This document shows positions 1 to 8,683 of a DNA stretch of 64,000 nt, one piece after another; within the stretch, counting starts at the first letter, position 1; each line of letters starts with the position of its first letter. The DNA is taken from positions 329,644 to 393,643 of the forward strand of contig NZ_SRLQ01000005.1 of assembly GCF_004745805.1 (NCBI RefSeq), written 5' to 3'. Both the position numbers and the translations under genes were made by a program. This stretch comes from Mycolicibacterium sp. CH28. GTDB taxonomy: Bacteria; Actinomycetota; Actinomycetes; Mycobacteriales; Mycobacteriaceae. Under the pieces are notes generated by a model. That model was given only the letters and a program-made list of their open reading frames with translations, ran no database searches and was not told the DNA's origin.

Positions 1-1568
1 GCATCATCCTGCCCCCACTGCTCGCGCAGGGACCGGCCGGACCGGCCGATGATCTCCATTGGCCAGAGGAACTGCAGCACCTTGAAGCCGGTCGCGAGGG
101 CGATGGCATCGGCGGTGACCCGGGTACCCGACACGGTGACCAAGGTATTGCCATCGATGTGGTCCACCGCCTCACTGATCAGGGAGACGTCCTCGCGGCA
201 CATGGTGCGATACCACTTGTTGTCCAGCAGCGGGCGCTTCCCGTACGGCGGATAGTCAGGCAGGCAGTCCGCCAACAGGTCGGTTCGCTCCCCGAGCTCC
301 TCGGTGACGTACTTGGTCAGGAACAAGCGGTGCCGTTCGTTGACCACGTTCACCGACCGCTCCGGGTGCGGCCACGTGGGATCGATCTGAAGCGAGGAAT
401 GCAGCCGGCCACTGAAGTTCCAAAACGCGCGCAGCCGATACCACTGCAGGTAAAACGGAACTTCCCGCATCACGATGCGGAGGTCATCGGCAACGGTGCG
501 GTGGTAATTGGGATGAGGCACCACCCACTGCTTGGACCGCTGGAAGACGGTCACGTGCGCGGTCTCATCGACTATCGACGGCACGAGTTGCATTGCGCTT
601 GCGCCGTTTCCGATGACCGCCACCCGTTTTCCAGCGAGATCCACCGAGGGATCCCAGGCCGCGGTGTGCATCACCGGTCCTTCGAAATCATCGAGACCTG
701 GTATGGCCGGGATGAAGGGCCGGTTGACCATGCCGACGCCACTGATGAGGACGCTTGCGGCCACGGTGCTGCGGCAGCCGTCGGCCTCCCGAACCTCGAG
801 ATTCCACTGGCCTCCGGCATTGTCGAAGCTGGCCTCGACCACCTCGGTATTGAAGCGGATTCGCGAGCGGACCCCGTATTCATCGAAAAGCGTCTGCAGG
901 TACTCCTGAACTTCGGCGCGCCTGGCGAAGTACCGCGTTAGTTCCGGGTTCGGGGCAAAGGAGAAGGTGTACAGATGCCCGGGGGTATCCACCCCGCAGC
1001 CCGGATACACGTTCTCCAGCCAAGTGCCGCCGATATCACCGTCCTTCTCCAGGATCACGAAGTTGATGCCGGCCGCAGCGAGCTTGATCGCCATGCACAA
1101 TCCCGACAACCCCGCGCCGATGATCACCACCGAAAAATCCTCCGGCACAGACACATCGGTGAAGTCGACGTCGCGGGAAAGAAAGCCCATTTCTTCGGCG
1201 AGCATCTCGCCGTACTCGGCTGGTATTTCCTCGGCCAGCGCGCAGCTGAGCATCTCGGTAACGTGGATCGGTGACGGCGCCACAGGATTCAGGATTCCTT
1301 GACGATAGGCGGTCACGGCCTCGACCGCGGCATCCCGAACCTCTCGCTGGAGATCGGGGGTGAGCCCGCCCGTGTCATTGTCATCGAGCGGACGCCCCCG
1401 TGCAGGACGGTAGGGGTCGTTGATCCACTTCCCCTCACCGGTCAGATGGTGCAGGACGAGCAGCAGGGTTGGAATGTTGGCCGACTCCAAGGCGCGGCGC
1501 AATTGCGACTCGCCACGCGCCGAGTGCCCCACTTCTGTCGACTCGATGAACGCCGTCTCGTCCGTCAC
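1..1568 (-). CDS. Flavin-containing Baeyer-Villiger-type monooxygenase (3' end outside window)
   Basis: The frame is open for 522 codons from a GTG at 1568 to the left edge, so the C-terminus is missing. After an N-terminal extension of about 130 residues, resembling 4-hydroxyacetophenone monooxygenases, come an FAD-binding GAGLSG motif, the Baeyer-Villiger fingerprint FEGPVMHTAAWD, a second nucleotide-binding motif GNGASAM and the late ATGFK motif. Such enzymes are cytoplasmic FAD/NADPH enzymes that insert oxygen next to ketones. An in-frame GTG at 1598 is an alternative start; I prefer 1568 because a purine-rich GGGTCGAGAA precedes it. The TetR gene behind it may control it. Family assignment is firm; the substrate is unknown. 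Confidence 0.88.
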   Translation of the reverse strand, partial: MTDETAFIESTEVGHSARGESQLRRALESANIPTLLLVLHHLTGEGKWINDPYRPARGRPLDDNDTGGLTPDLQREVRDAAVEAVTAYRQGILNPVAPSPIHVTEMLSCALAEEIPAEYGEMLAEEMGFLSRDVDFTDVSVPEDFSVVIIGAGLSGLCMAIKLAAAGINFVILEKDGDIGGTWLENVYPGCGVDTPGHLYTFSFAPNPELTRYFARRAEVQEYLQTLFDEYGVRSRIRFNTEVVEASFDNAGGQWNLEVREADGCRSTVAASVLISGVGMVNRPFIPAIPGLDDFEGPVMHTAAWDPSVDLAGKRVAVIGNGASAMQLVPSIVDETAHVTVFQRSKQWVVPHPNYHRTVADDLRIVMREVPFYLQWYRLRAFWNFSGRLHSSLQIDPTWPHPERSVNVVNERHRLFLTKYVTEELGERTDLLADCLPDYPPYGKRPLLDNKWYRTMCREDVSLISEAVDHIDGNTLVTVSGTRVTADAIALATGFKVLQFLWPMEIIGRSGRSLREQWGQDD

Positions 1569-1785
1569 TTCTCGACCCTTCCGCCGGTGGGCCTACACCC
1601 GCCATTTTTGGACTTTGCAGTCTCAATATAGACTGGCCACCCGACGCACGCAATCGCCGGGTGAATCAAACAGGCGGGGATATGAGCAACCCCCGCAACG
1701 GCCGATTTCGGGCCGCGCGGGGGTTACGTGTCAGACCTGGTGTCGAAGATCAGGCATGTGCATGGTTCGACGGGCGCCGCCTGGC

Positions 1786-2451
1786 TCAGCGTTGACCTCG
1801 GGCTCGCTTGCGAGTGGAAGTGCTGCGGGTGGGGGGCGCCGGATGCCCCATGCGGACCAGGTGAGTCGCGGTTTCCGCGATCTCTTCGATACTGATCTTC
1901 TCGCGCGGGCGATACCAACGCGAAACCCAGATCATCATGCCCAGGATCAATCGCGCGGTGACAACCGGATTCCCGTTGTCCAGGTATCCCGTCTCCATGT
2001 TGTCGCTAACCACGCCGACCCACAACTTCTCGTACTGGCGACTCCAGGAATGCCAGCGCGCGTAGACGTCTGCAGGCACACCCACGCCGCCGAAGAACAC
2101 GCCCAGATAGCTCCGCATGTTCACCGCGGCCTCGGCCTGCAACCTGATCATCGCGGTAAGTCGCTCAGCGGGATCGTCGATGCTCGCAATCAGTGCCGTC
2201 GCACGCTGCGTGAGATCGTTCGTGCTGCGTTCGAACAGAATCCCGAGAAGATCCTCTTTCGTGGATACGGTTCGGTACAGCGTCGCGCGCGAGACGCCGA
2301 GCTTGTCGGCGGTGTCGACGACGGACACCGCCTCGTAGCCGCCCTCGGCGAACAGCGCTGCGACCGCATCGGCCACCGCATTGCGATCTATTGCGAGCCG
2401 AGGCCGGCCCCTGGGTCGCTTTGGCGCCTCGTCCTTCGGAGGTTGCGGCAC
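1786..2451 (-). CDS. TetR/AcrR family transcriptional regulator
   Basis: A 221-residue protein with an N-terminal basic segment (KRPRGRPRL) and a TetR helix-turn-helix at about residues 25-70; the recognition helix reads LGVSRATLYRTVSTKEDLL. The C-terminal ligand-binding half is typical in length. The GTG start at 2451 has an AGGAGAA ribosome binding site six bases upstream. It lies upstream of, and on the same strand as, the monooxygenase with about 217 bp between them, so control of that gene is a reasonable inference. The inducer is not predictable. Confidence 0.88.
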   Translation of the reverse strand: MPQPPKDEAPKRPRGRPRLAIDRNAVADAVAALFAEGGYEAVSVVDTADKLGVSRATLYRTVSTKEDLLGILFERSTNDLTQRATALIASIDDPAERLTAMIRLQAEAAVNMRSYLGVFFGGVGVPADVYARWHSWSRQYEKLWVGVVSDNMETGYLDNGNPVVTARLILGMMIWVSRWYRPREKISIEEIAETATHLVRMGHPAPPTRSTSTRKRARGQR

Positions 2452-3069
2452 TGATTTCTCCTCGTTGCGGTCGGGTTCTCCCAGCGAGTTTAGAGCCTCA
2501 CCGTCGCACTACGCCGCCGTCCGGGCTAAACGCTATCGGAGGTGGGTCGCCGACGGGGGGTGAACACTTGCATTCAATAACGCGGCAGTTGCGTATCAGG
2601 AGGGCTGCGGGGGCTGCACCGATAGGTATGTCGGATTGACACTCACGGCACCGACTCGAGATGATTCGAGACTAGGGATCTTGTAAAAAGCGGCCAGGAT
2701 CGAGCTCGCGAGTCATGAATAGCCGGCCATCGAACCACCATCCGTCGTCGACTGCCAGCGTTCTATCGACGGAGAGCTCGACGAAAATGACGGCGAACAC
2801 GAGTAGATCGCCGAAAACGGAACACCCGAGTGGCGGCCTGCCCTGGCGGACGTCGCTGCGACGAGCGCTCCTTCGCCCTGGCCGGTGACGGGAGCGACCG
2901 CCCGCCGAACCCGTGACGAACAGCGGCAAGCGCGACGGCAGCACTCTTCGTCATTCCGAGTATCCAGTCCTCGATCGGTCCGATAGCGCAGAGGATCGGG
3001 AAACAAGCGGCGTGGCTTCCTGCACTGCGCGGGCATCTCTCTGTTGACCCGAAAGCGCCACCCGCGCTC
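2452..3069. other. Gene-poor stretch, probably decayed coding DNA
   Basis: About 620 bp between the TetR gene and the PPDK remnant. Only overlapping minus-strand open frames of poor coding character are present. One of them (2672-2944) ends with a protein-like segment containing VDDGWWFDGRLFMTRELDP, which I cannot assign to a family. It is most likely a remnant; I see no RNA gene or convincing intact gene here. Confidence 0.4.
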
Positions 3070-3537
3070 TCAGTCCGTCGCGAGGACCGCTTTGAGTCCC
3101 ACGTACTGGTTGGCCGAGGAGGACTGCAGCCACGTGCTGAGCACCTGAAGGTCGGGGTGAGTGGCCAGCGCGGGCACGACGACCTCCAGGGAGCCCTCGA
3201 AGATCGCTCCGTCATTTGCGTCGACGGTCACCACCTTGCCGGCCAGGTCCACTAGGTTGCCCGCCCCGCAGCCGACGACACACACCTTGTCGAGCTCGCG
3301 ACTGACGACCGCGGCATGCGAAGTAGCGCCGCCGATCTCGGTGATCACAGCGACAGCGGCGATCATCCCGTGCACATCGTCGGGATCGGTGGTCGGCCGA
3401 GCCAGAATCACGTCGACGCCCTGGTCGGCCTTCTCCTCGGCCTCGTCGGCGGAGGTGACGACGACACCGCTGGCGACCCCTGGGCAGGCGACTTCACCCG
3501 ACGCGAGCAAAGTCGCACCCGCCCTGGCACCGGGTGC
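3070..3537 (-). pseudogene. Pyruvate phosphate dikinase-like fragment cut by the IS5-family element
   Basis: The minus-strand frame runs from the stop at 3070 to the edge of the IS element at 3537 without any proper start codon. It encodes about 155 residues of the phosphohistidine 'mobile' domain of PEP-utilising enzymes; GGATSHAAVVSREL contains the phosphorylated histidine and CPGVASG lies upstream. Mycobacterial PPDK proteins are several hundred residues long, so the nucleotide-binding part is missing. On the far side of the element (above 9138) the same frame meets a TGA at once and no PPDK sequence is apparent, so sequence was lost as well as interrupted. Confidence 0.75.
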
Positions 3538-3558
3538 TAGGGCGTGTCTCCCATATGG
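3537..3558 (+). repeat. Left terminal repeat of IS5-family element plus CTAG target copy
   Basis: CTAG at 3537-3540 followed by GGCGTGTCTCCCATATGG. The reverse complement of this whole 22-bp block occurs at 9117-9138. Confidence 0.92.
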
Positions 3559-3633
3559 GTCGGAGTTATGGGGCGATGCTGTCGAAGTGACAGTGGCTTC
3601 GCGGTACCGGTTGTTCAGTGATGCTAGTGGGAG

Positions 3634-4055
3634 TTGATTTCGGGGTTATTGCCCTCCAACGAGGGACGTCGTGGTCATCCGTTCGGCGATGACCGTCGCG
3701 TTGTGGAAGGCATCGTCTATCGCTATCGCACCGGAATCCCGTGGCGGGATCTGCCGCGTGCGGAGTTCGGGCCCTGGCAGACGGTGTGGAAGCGTCACCG
3801 CCGCTACGCCGGTGACGGGACCTGGGACGGGGTGCTGATCGCGTTGTTGGCGATGGCCGACACCACGGGCCGATTGGACTGGACGGTGTCCATCGATGCC
3901 ACGATCAACCGGGCTCATCAGCATGCGACGAACACGACACGGCCCGATCAGGACACAGGGGGCTGGGTCGAATTACACGAATCTGCCACTGCACGAGTGC
4001 GAACCCGCAGGTCACGGCATTGGACGCTCGCGCGGCGGGCTGACCACCAAGATCC
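3634..4055 (+). pseudogene. IS5-family transposase, N-terminal fragment
   Basis: A TTG start at 3634 begins the helix-turn-helix/DUF4096-like part of an IS5 (IS427-group-like) transposase: LLPSNEGRRGHPF, GIPWRDLP, FGPWQTVWKRH, then the first catalytic Asp in WTVSIDATINRAHQHA. Around 3955-3965, at a run of five G, the matching protein continues in the +1 frame (EPAGHGIGRSRGGLTTKI). Relatives of this group often express two overlapping frames by frameshifting, so this may be natural rather than damage. The coding sequence is then cut at 4055 by the IS256-family element; the remainder is at 8684-9138. Confidence 0.85.
4047..4055 (+). repeat. Target-site duplication of the IS256-family element (left copy)
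   Basis: CCAAGATCC at 4047-4055 is repeated exactly at 8675-8683. IS256-family elements duplicate 8-9 bp. Joining the IS5 transposase across one copy restores a continuous frame (TTKI joined to HTAVDGRGRP). Confidence 0.88.
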
Positions 4056-4195
4056 GGGTAAGTCCCGGGGCGTGGTGGGAATTCGGTAAGGCGGCGTAGC
4101 TGCAGCTCGGGCGTGTCGTTCTGGTTCTGTGGGTGGGCCATCGCGTAGTGGTGAGCGAGTTACCGCCAAAGTGACTCGACCAAAGGAACCACGCG

Positions 4196-5208
4196 ATGAC
4201 CCTGGACCATTCTGCCCTGCTCGCCCAGCTCGATGCGTTGAAGAGCGCCGATCCGGGGAGTGTGTTCGCCGAGCTAATCCGAGCCGGCCTGCAGGCACTG
4301 ATCGAGGCCGAGGCCGCACAGGTCCTCGGTGCCGGCCGCTATGAGCGCACCGAGGAGCGCACCAACTACCGCAACGGGACCCGGCCCAAGACGGTGGCCA
4401 CCACCAGCGGCGACGTCGAGGTTCAGATTCCGAAGCTGCGGTCGGGGTCGTTCTTCCCGAGTCTGCTGGAGCGGCGGCGGCGCATCGATCAAGCGTTGTA
4501 CGCGGTCATCATGGAGGCCTACGTCCATGGTGTGTCCACCCGCAACGTCGATGACCTCGTCGCCGCGCTGGGTGTGGAGTCGGGGATCTCCAAGTCGCAG
4601 GTCTCGCGGATTTGCGCCGGGCTCGACGTCGAGATCGCGAGATTTCGGGAACGGACGTTGACCCACACCACCTTTCCGTACGTCTTCCTCGACGCCACGT
4701 ACTGCAAGGTCCGTATCGGGGCCCACGTGGTGTCTCAGGCTCTTGTGGTGGCGACCGGGGTGTCGATCGAGGGCACCCGCGAAGTCCTGGGCACCGCGGT
4801 CGGGGACAGTGAGTCCTTCGACTTCTGGCGCGAGTTCCTGGCTGGATTGCAGGCGCGTGGCCTGGCCGGGGTGCATTTGGTGGTCTCCGATGCCCATGCC
4901 GGGTTGAAGGCGGCGGTGGCCAGGGAGTTCACGGGGGCGTCCTGGCAGCGGTGCCGGGTGCACTTCATGCGCAACGTCGGCACGGCGGTGTCCTCCAAAC
5001 ACGTCCCTCCGGTGATGGCGGCGATCAAGACGATATTCGCGCACACCGAACCCGATGCCGTTGCCGAGCAATGGGACAACGTCGCCGACACCTTGGCCGG
5101 GTCGTTTCCGAAGATCGCGGTGATGATGCGTGAGGCCAAGGCGGACGTGCTCGCGTTTCGGGTGTTCCCGAAGGCGCATTGGCAGAAGATCTGGTCGAAC
5201 AATCCGAT
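4196..5208 (+). pseudogene. IS256-family transposase, N-terminal 337 residues
   Basis: A mutator-type DDE transposase. The ATG at 4196 has AAAGGA upstream. Visible features are the N-terminal RYERTEERTNYRNGTRPK block, the first catalytic Asp in VFLDATY (residue 166) and the second in VVSDAHAG (residue 232), then CRVHFMRN. Homology stops at WSNNPI, where the inner element enters. The missing third acidic residue lies in the [10 protein letters not shown] motif encoded from 8358. The frame runs on into foreign DNA to a stop at 5252-5254. Inactive as it stands. Confidence 0.92.
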
Positions 5209-5322
5209 ATCCGTTAACCGGCTCTCCGGGGACACGGTTCGGGCTGCAGCGTGAGGTTCACGCACAAGCGCTGAGCACGGATGGATGCTGTCTGCATCTC
5301 GGTGGGGGAAGGCGGAGCGGCG

Positions 5323-6372
5323 ATGCGGGTACTCAAGAGCGACAGCGGATATGTCCTGGAGGGCGACTGGGACGGGCAGGACGCGGTGAACGCGTTTCTC
5401 AACCATTTGGCGGGACGGGGGTTCAGCGCGGCCACGGTGCGGGCCTACGCATTCGACGTCGCCAGTTTGAGCCGGTTCCTCGTCCAGCAAGCGGTCGGGC
5501 TCGCCGCGGTCGATGCGCCGTTGGTGTTCGACTGGATCGACTGGCAAGGCGTCCGCCGAACGGACCAGCCCACCGGCGGTCACCGCTCGTCGACCCCGCC
5601 GGCAGCTTCGACGGTGAACCGCCGGGTCGCGGCAGTGCGCGCGTTATTCGAGTATCTGGTGATGACCGGTGTCTGCACCGACAATCCGGTGCCGTCGCCG
5701 CGGCGGGGACAGGGGCTGCGCCAGTCGCAGCGGGGGTTGCTCGGTCATCTGGGTCCCGGGCGTGCACGCAGTGGCGGTAGGTTGGTGCGTCAGCCGCAGC
5801 GTCTTCCGGAATCGTTGTCCACCAACGATGTCGACGCGTTCCTGGCGACACTGGCAACGCACCGGGACCGGGCGATGGTGCTGGTGATGCTACTCGGAGG
5901 GCTGCGTTCGGCCGAGGCGCGTGGCCTGCTGCTCGCCGACGTCGATATGGGCCGGCGCCGGCTTCGGGTGATCGGCAAGGGCGGCAAGGAACGTCATGTC
6001 CCGGTCGATGCGGCGTTCTTCACCGAACTCGCCGCCTACCTGCGATGGGAGCGGCCGCCGGGGTTGGCGACGCCGCAGTGCTTCGTAGTGCTGCGCGGCC
6101 CGACGACCGGTGCACCGGTCAGCGAGGCCGGGCTGCGCAGCCTGTTCCGTCGGCACCGGGAGACCTCTGGCGCCACAAGAGTCCGCCCGCACCGTTTACG
6201 GCATACCTACGGCACCGAATTGTCGGCGGCCGGAATCGATCTGCTGGCGTTGCGGGCGTTGATGGGGCATGTCTCGCCGGAGACCACGGCCCGCTACGTG
6301 CATTTGTCGATCGAGCAGCTCGCCGCCGAATACGGTGCTGCTCGTGCGACGTTGGCCGGAGCCCGGCAGTGA
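5323..6372 (+). CDS. Tyrosine recombinase, first of a pair (TnpA-like)
   Basis: About 349 residues. The N-terminal SAM-like DNA-binding domain (FLNHLAGRGFSAATVRAYAFD) is followed by a catalytic domain with the expected set: Arg in MLLGGLRSAEA, HRLRHTYG, LMGHVSPETT and the nucleophilic Tyr in TARYVHL. The whole RKHRHY constellation seems present, so the enzyme may be active. I chose the ATG at 5323, which has GGCGGAG upstream; an in-frame ATG at 5281 would add 14 residues. The stop overlaps the next gene's GTG (GTGA), implying translational coupling and joint action in integration or excision. Confidence 0.9.
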   Translation: MRVLKSDSGYVLEGDWDGQDAVNAFLNHLAGRGFSAATVRAYAFDVASLSRFLVQQAVGLAAVDAPLVFDWIDWQGVRRTDQPTGGHRSSTPPAASTVNRRVAAVRALFEYLVMTGVCTDNPVPSPRRGQGLRQSQRGLLGHLGPGRARSGGRLVRQPQRLPESLSTNDVDAFLATLATHRDRAMVLVMLLGGLRSAEARGLLLADVDMGRRRLRVIGKGGKERHVPVDAAFFTELAAYLRWERPPGLATPQCFVVLRGPTTGAPVSEAGLRSLFRRHRETSGATRVRPHRLRHTYGTELSAAGIDLLALRALMGHVSPETTARYVHLSIEQLAAEYGAARATLAGARQ

Positions 6373-8312
6373 CCACGGTGTTGGTCGGCCAACCCGTAGG
6401 CGCCGACGAGGTGGTGGCGGATTATCTCGACCACGTCGCCACCCTGGGTTTGAGCGGGCGGGCGGTACGCGACCGGATTCGGATCGCTCGCGACTTCACC
6501 GCACGCCACCGCGACCTGCACGCCTGGATGACGCTGCCGGCAACCGAGCGGATCGCCGAGGTACGGGACACCGGGGCGTGGCCGCTGATCTGTCACACGA
6601 TCGGCACCGGCCGGTTACGGCTGGACGTCGAGCTGGCCGCGGTCAAACAGTTGACCGGGCTGGGCCGCGCAGTGGAGGACCGGGATCCGAGCGGATTCGC
6701 CGCGTTGCGGAATGCGGGAATTCGGTCGGGCTGGAGGAGTTCCTGGGTCGAGACGATCCTCGGCGAATGTCTGGCGGTAGTGCTGGCACACCACGGCGGA
6801 ATGGTCGCCGACCTGACCGGCGACGCGCTCGACGACTTCGACGCCGCGCTGTCACGTACCGTGGTGCCGCCATCGTCGCGGCGTGCATACAGGGCGCGGC
6901 TGGCCAGCCTGCGGCAGCTGTTGTTCGAGACCGCGGTCATCGACACCGCGCCGAAACGCCGGCGGTGGGCCCGTAGCCTCGAGCAGCGCTTCACCGAGGT
7001 GGAGATGCCCGACCCGATCCGTCAGACGTTGCTGCGCTACATCGGCGTGCGCGCGGCGGTGCTGCGGCCCAAATCGGTCGAGTCGCTGATCAACGACCTG
7101 CTGCCCTTCGCCGAATACCTCACCGCTCACCATCCCGACGTCACCAGCCTGCGTGAACTCGACCGGAGCTGCATCGAGGGCTACCTGAAATGGAATCGCA
7201 CCCGGGGCTGGCGTGGTCAGCGCGCCGCCGCGGGCGCCGGGCGCACCGTCTCGGCCGCGGTGGCCCAGTCGGCAGTGCTCAGTCTGCGCAACCTGCTCGA
7301 CGACATCACCGCCTGGGGCTGGGCGCAGGCCCCACCACGGCGGTTGGTATTCGCCGCCGACGTCCCCAAACTCGACCAGCCGTTGCCACGCGCGCTAGCA
7401 CCCGATGTGGACGCGGCAGTGATGAACGCCGTTGCCCACCTGCAGGATCCGTTCGCCCGCATCGGCCTGACGGTGCTGCGAGGTGCCGGCCTGCGGGCGG
7501 GGGAACTGCTCGACCTCGAACTGGGCAGCATCATCGACTACGGACCGGCCGGAACCTGGCTGAAGGTGCCACTGGGCAAGCTCGCCACCGAACGCATGGT
7601 CCCGCTCTCCGCCGCGACCCTCGCCACGCTCGACGAGTGGGTCGCCCTCCGCGGCACGCACCGGCCGCTGCCGCACCCACGCACCGGCGTGCTCACCGAC
7701 TTTCTGTTCACCCGGCACGGACGCCGCCTGGGCTACACCCGGCTGCGCAACGGGCTGCTCACCGCCGCTGAATCCGCCGGGTTGCACCGTCCCGACGGCG
7801 GCGTCCTGATGGTCACTCCACATCAGTTGCGCCACACCTGGGCCACCGAACTCGCCAACGCCGGGATGAGTCTGCAGGCCTTGATGTCCTTACTTGGGCA
7901 CGTCACTCCACAAATGACGATCCGCTACGCCACCCTGGCCTCGCCCACCCTGCGCGCCGCCTACGACGAAGCGATGGGCAAGATGCGCCGCCAGTTCACC
8001 CTCACCCCGGTCGGCAAACCGATCCTGCCCGACAAGGTCGGCTGGCTGCACAGTGAAATGCTGAAAACCCGCGTTGCACACGGATACTGCGCTCGCCACG
8101 AATCCGCGGGCGCGTGCCCTTATGCCAACATCTGCGAAACCTGCGACAACTACGTCACCGCCCCCGAATTCCGCGACACGCTCACCGACCAACTCGCCGA
8201 CGTCCAGGCCCTCAGAACCGACGCCGAGTACCGCGGCTGGACCGACGAAGCCGCCCGCCACGACCGCGTCGCCCACGCCCTCACCGACCACCTCCAGCGC
8301 CTCGATCGATGA
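6369..8312 (+). CDS. Large tyrosine recombinase, second of a pair (TnpB-like), with Cys-rich tail
   Basis: A GTG at 6369 overlaps the stop of the first recombinase. At 647 residues it is about twice normal integrase length. A long N-terminal region of about 400 residues, with a second core-binding-like segment (RPKSVESLINDLLPFAEYL), precedes the catalytic part: LRGAGLRAGELLDLE, HQLRHTWATELANAG, LLGHVTPQ and Tyr in MTIRYATL. The C-terminal tail carries a Cys/His cluster (GYCARHESAGACPYANICE, then CDNY), probably a zinc site, followed by a charged helix. Long recombinases with such tails occur in Tn554-type TnpB proteins. It likely works as a heteromeric partner of the upstream recombinase. Confidence 0.88.
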   Translation: MTTVLVGQPVGADEVVADYLDHVATLGLSGRAVRDRIRIARDFTARHRDLHAWMTLPATERIAEVRDTGAWPLICHTIGTGRLRLDVELAAVKQLTGLGRAVEDRDPSGFAALRNAGIRSGWRSSWVETILGECLAVVLAHHGGMVADLTGDALDDFDAALSRTVVPPSSRRAYRARLASLRQLLFETAVIDTAPKRRRWARSLEQRFTEVEMPDPIRQTLLRYIGVRAAVLRPKSVESLINDLLPFAEYLTAHHPDVTSLRELDRSCIEGYLKWNRTRGWRGQRAAAGAGRTVSAAVAQSAVLSLRNLLDDITAWGWAQAPPRRLVFAADVPKLDQPLPRALAPDVDAAVMNAVAHLQDPFARIGLTVLRGAGLRAGELLDLELGSIIDYGPAGTWLKVPLGKLATERMVPLSAATLATLDEWVALRGTHRPLPHPRTGVLTDFLFTRHGRRLGYTRLRNGLLTAAESAGLHRPDGGVLMVTPHQLRHTWATELANAGMSLQALMSLLGHVTPQMTIRYATLASPTLRAAYDEAMGKMRRQFTLTPVGKPILPDKVGWLHSEMLKTRVAHGYCARHESAGACPYANICETCDNYVTAPEFRDTLTDQLADVQALRTDAEYRGWTDEAARHDRVAHALTDHLQRLDR

Positions 8313-8357
8313 ACATCCCACCCCGACGGGTTGACCCGCCCCCGAGGGCCGGATAAT

Positions 8358-8601
8358 CGAACGACTGAACAAAGAGATCAAACGCCGCGCCGACGTGGTG
8401 GAGATCTTCCCGAACCCGGCGGCGTTCCTGCGGTTGGCCACCGCGGTGGTGATCGAATCCCACGACGAATGGCAGGTCACCCGCCGCTACGTCTCCGATG
8501 TCAGCATGGACGAACTACGGGCCGTCATCGCCGCCAAACAACGAGCCGCCGCCGCCCACACGAACGTATCGCCGTTGACACCCGAACTCGAAAGCGCCTA
8601 A
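8358..8601 (+). pseudogene. IS256-family transposase, C-terminal fragment
   Basis: This begins directly with [19 protein letters not shown], the conserved end of the family that contains the third catalytic acidic residue, and finishes at a TAA at 8599-8601. It has no start of its own. Joined to 4196-5208 it gives a transposase of about 417 residues, the usual length, with no other lesion visible; only the inserted unit inactivates it. Confidence 0.9.
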
Positions 8602-8674
8602 CATACAACACAACTCGTTGATCACGAACCAGATGGCTCACAGATCCGAACTACACCACTCCACGGGACGCTAT

Positions 8675-8683
8675 CCAAGATCC
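8675..8683 (+). repeat. Target-site duplication of the IS256-family element (right copy)
   Basis: CCAAGATCC, identical to 4047-4055. Confidence 0.88.

Larger units (their letters stand above)
5209..8357 (+). mobile_element. Innermost 3.1-kb unit with two tyrosine recombinases
   Basis: The boundaries follow from the IS256 transposase: AATCCGAT up to 5208 and CGAACGACTG from 8358 join to give NPIERLN. There is no obvious duplication beyond AT/GAT, which fits tyrosine-recombinase integration better than DDE transposition. The ends share weak inverted similarity (ATATCCG and ACCGGCTCTCCGGGG on the left; ATTATCCGGCCCTCGGGG on the right, reverse strand). It carries two recombinase genes that overlap by 4 bp and nothing else of size. 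Tn554-like elements with TnpA/TnpB are the closest described architecture, but I see no tnpC. Confidence 0.82.
4056..8674 (+). mobile_element. IS256-family insertion sequence, itself interrupted
   Basis: It is inserted in the IS5-family transposase with a 9-bp duplication. Subterminal inverted repeats are visible at 4062-4086 and 8646-8669 (GTCCCGgGGcGTGGTG against GTCCCGtGGaGTGGTG, then TTCGG in both). The single transposase gene is split at 5208/8358 by a two-recombinase unit. Without that unit the element would be about 1.47 kb, a usual length for the family. Confidence 0.88.

Noticed and set aside
159..941. 260-codon plus-strand frame at the left edge
   Set aside because: It is antisense to the flavin monooxygenase in the same codon register; all conserved motifs are on the minus strand.
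3634..4055. Frame change in the IS5-family transposase as damage
   Set aside because: Many relatives use two overlapping frames joined by frameshifting at such runs, so this cannot be called a mutation from one copy.
4274..5179. Minus-strand 301-codon frame in the IS256-family element
   Set aside because: It is antisense to the transposase, which carries the catalytic Asp motifs; no domain in the reverse frame.
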